Assembly: GCA_038030265.1 (NCBI GenBank)
Contig: CM075942.1
Coordinates: 52,542,751-52,606,750, forward strand
From: Corythucha ciliata
Taxonomy: Eukaryota; Arthropoda; Insecta; Hemiptera; Tingidae
Length of the DNA: 64,000 nucleotides
Reading direction: 5' to 3'
Positions 58,500 through 64,000 of this stretch are shown one piece after another; within the stretch, counting starts at the first letter, position 1; every line of letters begins with the position of its first letter. The position numbers were made by a program, and so were the translations under genes. The notes under the pieces are model-generated. The model saw only the letters and a list, made by a program, of their open reading frames with translations, was not told the DNA's origin and did not search any database.

Positions 58500-61400
58500 A
58501 AAAAAACAAAAAACAATAAGATGAAACAGGAATAAATAAAATGCGAAAGGTATTGGTAATAATAAATAAAGCGCTAAGGTTTTTTTCTCTCTATTTCAAC
58601 AATCCCTACCCTCCGCCCACTTTTTCTTTTTTTTATCGCTATTCACATTTCGAAAGCTACTCTTTGGAAGCGAATCAATGTCTAAAGCAATCTTTGTAAG
58701 CACACTTATAAATAATGTATGTCAAGAGAAGACATACTGAAGCTTCACAAGATGTATGGAATGGATTGGAGGATGAGTATAAGGATGATGGTGGTGTGTG
58801 AGTGATGTTGTGTGGGGGGGGGGGTGGGGAGGATGAGAAAAAAGGTTGAAATGTGGAGCTTGATAGGGTTGTGTACCCATGATGAGGGGGGAGGAGAAGG
58901 TCTTGAACGTACCTGATGGTGCGGCGGGGGGTGAGAGGTATATTTGTTCGGTTTCGACATCGAAAGTGACGGCACTTGAATTGCTATTCCACTCCAGAGT
59001 TTTTTGGGGAGAAAAAGAAAAAAAAAAAACGTTTTTTTCCCTCCCTTGAATGAGACTCCTAAGTTTTCTCCCTCTAATTGAGCTCTTTTTCCCAAGAGAT
59101 GGAACAGCGAGTCCACTATTAATATGTCGCCTACTTCAAGTTTTCATACCCACCAAGGGGCAAGCATTTTTACATTTTATACGTTTCCAGCTGTATAGTA
59201 AAATCGGGAGCTATTATTTGTATATTATAAGGCCCCTGTACCAATATGTGTATTTACCCATCCGCTCTTCAACAAAACAAAAAAAAAACAATAATATAGT
59301 TGGAAAAAGAACACAAAGTAAAATAAAAACAACATAGAAACTACTTTCTGCTAATAAATAAACACATCCTACACGATAACTGGATTAGCGGTGAAATTAC
59401 GAAGATTAAAATCCTCGCCGCACATAAATATAATCAAGAGCTAATACCCAGCGTAATAAAACCCCGCTAGATTAATGCGGGGCTCGCCATAAACATTCAT
59501 AGAAAGTCGTTCTAATAATTCTAATGTACTTCCAACCTTCTATTGGTGCCTTCATCAGGTGAAAAAAAAAAAAAAAAAAAAATGACTCGAACAAAAATGA
59601 AAATAACAATGAAATGTCATAGTTAATAACACCATCATACAGTTGCTCTAAAACTTGACTTCACTGTATTTCAGACGACTCTTCAAAATTCAATTACGAG
59701 CTCTCTCTCACGCTTACTCAATGTGGCTCCCTTTCCTCATCACCCAGAAAACCTTTCCACAGTACCCCAAAATATCATTATAATGAGATGAAATTCCACG
59801 CGCTGACTGTGGTCGCATAAAGATGGCATTTTCCACGATAAAAAACTGTTTAAAACTCACAAGGTTTAAAAGAACTTTATTTTTTTGTATGTAACACTTT
59901 ATTCAACGTATCTCGCTCCTCTTCACTATTTTGCGCATTTGCCTTGATTTATTACGATGAAATCTAGAAAAATAAAAAAATACATTTAAAAAGTGGTGAA
60001 AATTGTGGAATCAGCCGAGATTTTGAAGGTTTAAAGGGGCTGGCATGGGGATGGGACGACAAAATGAATAGAAAGGATGTTTTTAAAGAAAAGTCGGATA
60101 AATGGTCGGGCGAGGGGTAGTTTTTTTTATATTTTATTCATAAAATCTGTGGGACTTCTTCTTTTAATCCTCTGGAAGAACAAAGTCGTAATTCTTGTTG
60201 TAAAGAGACGTTAATCGTTTTTGGGAGAGGGTTTTTTTTTTTTTTTTTTTTTTTTTCTTTCTTTTTTTTTTTTACTGGGGCTGTGTATACCTCACGATGG
60301 CAACAGTTATAATTTTCCTTCGTAAATTAACTCGGCGGGGATTAACAGGCGAGTTGAGGCGATGCAAATAAGGGGCTCTGTGTTTTGAAAGAGATTACGA
60401 GAATTATGGATGTTTTCGTTCGGGTATTATAGCCGTGGTGGCTACAGGGGATACTGATGAGGTGGTTAGGGTGGGTGGGGGTCGTAATAAAAGAAAATAA
60501 AACGCCTGTTTCCGTTCTTTCCACGACAAGGACCCATCCAGCCAAAAGGAACGTCGTGGAGTTGGTGAGGGAGAGGTTCAGCTGAAACGCCGCTCTGAGC
60601 ACCACCTGAGCGGTGGAACATGAGGGGGTTGAATTTGCGGTTCTGCACATGATTTTTACTTGGCAAATCCCCCGCCCCCACTCCTCGCGGATTATTAAAC
60701 AAATATACATATATCCGTAAGGCTGAAATACGCCCCCCCCACATAAAACGATATTCTGGAGCTAGATTCTCATTTTATGCGGTGAAGTTTCCATAGTTGT
60801 CAGGTATTCGGTAAGTTTTTCATAAGAAATAATCAGTTTTATGCTTCATTTGGACGATAGTCTTTGAAAAATTCGCAGATTGCAGATTCAGGCATAGAAT
60901 GCGGCCAAAGCCGACTTTATACAGCACAACAAGCGTTTAGCATGAAATCTCCGGTTTGGGGGCTGGAAGATAAAAACCGATAAATTCGCGGTTATCTTGC
61001 TCTGCAGTCAAATTTTTCGAGTATAATTGACAGACACACATCTGACAGTCAATAGCTCAAAAATTCAAAGTTATGGAGCTTTAAAGCCAATTCAGAAGAC
61101 AATTTCACAGATTCCTTGCTAAACGAGGCGACTTCCGCGGGACCTGACGTTCCTTAGCCGGAATTACGCTGTTTTTTGTTATGTAGGTGATTAAGATTGA
61201 TTAGCGTGAATTAATTGATCAGCTCCGGGTGGTGAAATCAAATTGAGGCGATAAATTCACAGTTTACGGCAAAAATGACCGTAATCTGGCTAGAAATATC
61301 TCAGGCGTCTGGGCCAAAAATAACAGTCATCCCAGTCAATCCCAGTCAGTTAGTCCCAGTCAGTTGAAATGACATTTTGTTGTGTTTTGTGAATTTAAAT

Positions 61401-62345
61401 TTAGTTTTTCGGCTAAATGCCAAGGTCATGCTGGCAAGAATGATGATCATTATGAACTGAGCAGGCCATTAATGGCGACGGTCAGTTTTTGACTTACAAA
61501 AGACAGTCTTACACCCGACCTGGCAGTTTTCAACAAACAGTAAGGAAGTAACACATTTTCCAAAATCAAGCCGTGATAGCTTGGTTACCAAAACTCATGA
61601 AAACACGATCCGTTCAAAGAAAATCCGGCCCTAGATTTTTGTATTAATTTTTAAAACTATTGGGTTGCAGTACCCATTTTAAATAGGCTAGATAGTTTGA
61701 TGACGTAATAACAGCATTCGCGTGACCATGACAATAGCTTCCCACGAATCAAACAATAGGACTTAAGACAAACGGGCGGGACAAGAAGAGGCGAGGCATG
61801 GTAATAGCCATGATGCAGATGGTTGGGCGGGGTCACTACGCCATAACTACGTCACGAGTCACGGACCGGCCGTTTAAGGTAACAAAAAAAATGGCAAGTT
61901 TTATTATTTCACTATGAATTTCCTTGTATTTCAATTCCTTGTCATATTTAGCCATTTTCTTTCGAAAAAAAAATGTTTCAAGCGATTTTTATTTTTTATG
62001 TTACTTCCTCATTTCTGTAATCCACCCTGGAACAACATTGAAGGGAATAACTAAGCTTTTTTTTGGTGGTGGTGACGGTTGGTGGGGGGGGGGACAATCC
62101 TAAGGCTGATTAGTCGTTTCGTAGCCTAAAATTAACCTTTTTGGGGGCCTGAAGCCTAGTCGTAGTTAGTTTTGGGGGGTTGAAAACTCAGTTTGTCGAA
62201 GAAATAACTTGATTTCAGGATGACAATTTAGTTTGTTGTCATATTTCAGAAGTCTGTTATAACCAATATTGAACGAATAAAAAAATAAAAATTTTGCGCC
62301 AGAAAATCTCCAGCTCCCAGCCAACAAAATAATGATGAATTTGGT
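58500..62345. other. non-coding stretch upstream of receptor exon
   Basis: Contains A and T runs (59562-59582, 60233-60272) and GT-rich tracts (58790-58830). A candidate receptor exon lies at 58913-58983. Two overlapping minus frames at 60342-60744 have an acceptor-like start (ccaccgctcag) and an unrecognised sequence (VVLRAAFQLNLSLTNSTTFL) with no convincing donor. A short repeated phrase (cccagtcagt) occurs near 61340. Confidence 0.4.
58913..58983 (-). CDS. candidate 71-nt exon upstream of receptor exon (speculative)
   Basis: A strong donor (CATCAG|GTACGTTC) ends a frame reading AVTFDVETEQIYLSPPAAPS. If joined to the exon at 58496 it would restore the Gly codon and keep the frame. The acceptor (ggaatag) has a poor pyrimidine tract. 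The sequence does not resemble the usual residues before the conserved Gly-Ala-Ile-Phe, so this may be chance. Confidence 0.18.
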
Positions 62346-62685
62346 TCATTCTAGGCTTATCCCGAGGGTTTTGTACGTCTCATATCGAGGAATGGTTGGA
62401 ATAAACACACAGGTAGGGGAAATGATGTACGAACTTTTCCCAGAAGTGCAATTGAAGCATCGAACGTGACAAGTCGAAGGAAATTCATCCCTTTTACCAG
62501 TACGCGCATCTTGTCCGCAGACAAGTACATCGTTTGTACAGTTGCAGTTGCACAAGGTCGGCATCGCATTTCCCAACGAGCATACGACAGTGAGAGCGAC
62601 TATTTGACAGCGTTTTTATAGCAATTTTGTTGAATTATATAATGGAAAATAACTTACCGATCACCCATAGAAGCCTGGAACTCAT
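62346..62685 (-). CDS. small secreted cysteine-rich protein, Kazal-like
   Basis: Two exons, 62658-62685 and 62346-62599, are joined by a 58-bp intron (donor GATCG|GTAAGTT, acceptor aaatag|TCGC, phase 1). They give a complete 93-residue protein. Residues 1-21 form a textbook signal peptide (MSSRLLWVIVALTVVCSLGN plus Ala) whose hydrophobic core is completed only by splicing, which strongly supports the gene. The mature part has eight Cys (26, 28, 30, 37, 53, 57, 60, 73). NDVLVCGQDARTG followed by FPSTCHVRC resembles the VCG-x-D...T-x-C-x-x-x-C core of Kazal-type serine protease inhibitors, but with extra residues between the third and fourth core Cys and an unusual C-terminal tail. It would be exported. 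It lies 3.85 kb upstream of the receptor exon on the same strand, so it is either the neighbour of the receptor gene or nested in its first intron. Confidence 0.8.
62600..62657 (-). other. 58-bp intron of the Kazal-like gene
   Basis: GTAAGTTATTTTCC at the 5' side and cgctgtcaaatag at the 3' side. AT-rich, with typical minimal insect intron length. Removal joins ATC-G to TC and continues the signal peptide. Confidence 0.8.
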
Positions 62686-62703
62686 CGCTGTCCCACTTTT
62701 TTG

Positions 62704-62711
62704 CGACTGAA
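62704..62711 (-). promoter_or_regulatory. initiator-like element of the Kazal-like gene
   Basis: On the minus strand TTCAGTCG lies about 20 bp before the start codon at 62685. It matches the arthropod initiator TCAGTY. No TATA box is seen about 30 bp upstream. Placement gives a very short 5' untranslated region. Confidence 0.4.
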
Positions 62712-64000
62712 GGTACACTAAAACGCTCTGGTAAACCAATTCACAGGTCGAAAAGGTTGTGGAGAGGAAAAATTATTCAAGAGAACTGCCATTATCAAGT
62801 TATTCGTGTCATGGCCACAATGATGCCTCTTTTTTTTTCGCTCTGCAAATAACGGCGTGCAACGATATAGAAGAGCGATTTAAATATTTAGAATTTATTA
62901 TTGCCTCCTATGTATGCGTGTCGTCTCACTTTACATACATAACAATAAAGTTGAGATCCCATTCCCCCGCTCTCAAAATACTGTAGTTGCTCGTTTAATT
63001 GAACATTCTATTTTTATATCGTTCTTCAACGACGAAGGAGGGGGCACTGTTCATTCTTTTATTTAATATACCGAGTTCAAGGGGGACTCAATGAGCTATT
63101 TTTAGGGATCACTATTCGCCCCTTTTTTATGATGTAAGGACAAAGAAAAGTAGAAGCTTATGCCATGAAATACATGATTAGAGTATTTTTAGGTAATACC
63201 CTGCACTTGTAACTCTGAAACTTCTCACGGCTGCGTGTTTGAAGCAAGCCGGAAAACAGTGCTACGTATGTATACGAATCAACTGCTGAAAAACAGGCAA
63301 GTGTGTGTGAGAGGTCTTTACCCAGCCCACAACCTTTCCCTCCGTTCTCACCCTATTAATATGTATAGAGGGATGAAGGGCTGACGACAATCTAAGTTCC
63401 TTCTCTCAATTTACATGGCAATACCGCCCTCCTCGCCCTTCAGACCTCTTTTCCTCTCTCTATCTCCCCACCACATCGCTTTCTCATACTCCGAAAACGT
63501 GTCCGTGATTTCCTTCTCACTCTCCTCTATCACCTTCACACGCCCCTGTATATCTCATTTATAAGTTAATAACTGTGAGCCTCCACCGCCCGTCCAACAG
63601 TAGTCTAACGAGTCGGATGGTGGGGTGAGGGGGTGTAATCTCGTGGTCCTGTCACAACCATTCGTTGAAATTCTTCGACGTTGTTTCCCCCCTTCACTCC
63701 TCCAGTGGCTTCTTCAGCCTTTTATCCCACCCACACACAAAAAAAGTCCCAGGGCTGAAGAGTAAAGGCATCTTGCTCTTTTCGTCTCTCCGCAGTCTTT
63801 CTCGCTCACTCTCTCTCTCTCTCTCTCTTTCGCCTCGATGCCATTCCGGGAATTCCAACATGCATTATTTATACAAGAGACACTCTCTTTTCGCTTCTTC
63901 TCATTCTCACTAACTCACACTCTCTCACTGTTTCTCCTCATCGAATTTACCTCCGGTCTATATCCTTAACGATAACTCCAGCACGTTGTCTCGCCTGTCT
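62712..64000. other. upstream stretch, no gene seen
   Basis: CT-rich DNA with a long TC microsatellite at 63803-63828. The 63665-63913 frame is Ser/Leu/His-rich because of it. No receptor first exon was recognised. Confidence 0.45.

Noticed and set aside
60342..60744. Two overlapping minus frames upstream of the receptor exon considered as its first exon
   Set aside because: There is no signal peptide, no convincing donor in phase 1, and no similarity to the residues that normally precede the conserved Gly-Ala-Ile-Phe.
62658..62685. First exon of the Kazal-like gene considered as the receptor's first exon
   Set aside because: The phase would fit and would even restore the Gly codon. The signal peptide is completed only by the Kazal-like exon, and a nine-residue leader would be too short for the receptor.

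Overview
The window reads as arthropod (probably insect) nuclear DNA: AT-rich, with long runs of G/C and A/T, short GT-AG introns, many small transposons, and no bacterial-type gene layout. No species is assigned.

The strongest result is an AMPA-type ionotropic glutamate receptor gene on the minus strand. Two consecutive exons of its amino-terminal domain lie at 58344-58496 and 4632-4759, with matching phase-1 splice junctions. The 53.6 kb between them (4760-58343) is therefore one giant intron, which holds most of the other features here. The receptor's first exon was not found with confidence, and its later exons lie beyond position 1. A second well-supported gene, also on the minus strand (62346-62685, two exons, 58-bp intron), encodes a small secreted cysteine-rich protein with a Kazal-like core. 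A third gene model on the plus strand (3' exons at 16256-16721) has consistent splice frames but an uncertain 5' part and no firm family.

The rest is mobile and repetitive DNA. Non-LTR retrotransposon pieces lie at 1-930, with a possible ORF1 relic near 17.64-18.0 kb. A Ty3/Gypsy pol relic with a recognisable integrase core lies at 13.46-14.78 kb. Four small elements with CAAGGT-type termini are flanked by 9-bp target duplications. Two further elements have hAT-like termini and 8-bp duplications, and several elements are nested in one another. Two almost fully palindromic elements lie at 46901-48325 and 48933-49547, and a near-perfect hairpin at 28804-29070. A tRNA-derived SINE-like sequence lies at about 39.76-39.94 kb.

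A striking degenerate ~30-bp tandem repeat (core AATTCGCGGCTAAAATTGAG) recurs in about a dozen arrays across the intron in both orientations. It yields many short spurious ORFs. Large stretches between these features (notably 18.8-23.1, 32.1-35.6, 41.9-46.0 and 52.4-57.5 kb) are low-complexity, purine- or pyrimidine-biased sequence with no gene I can support.
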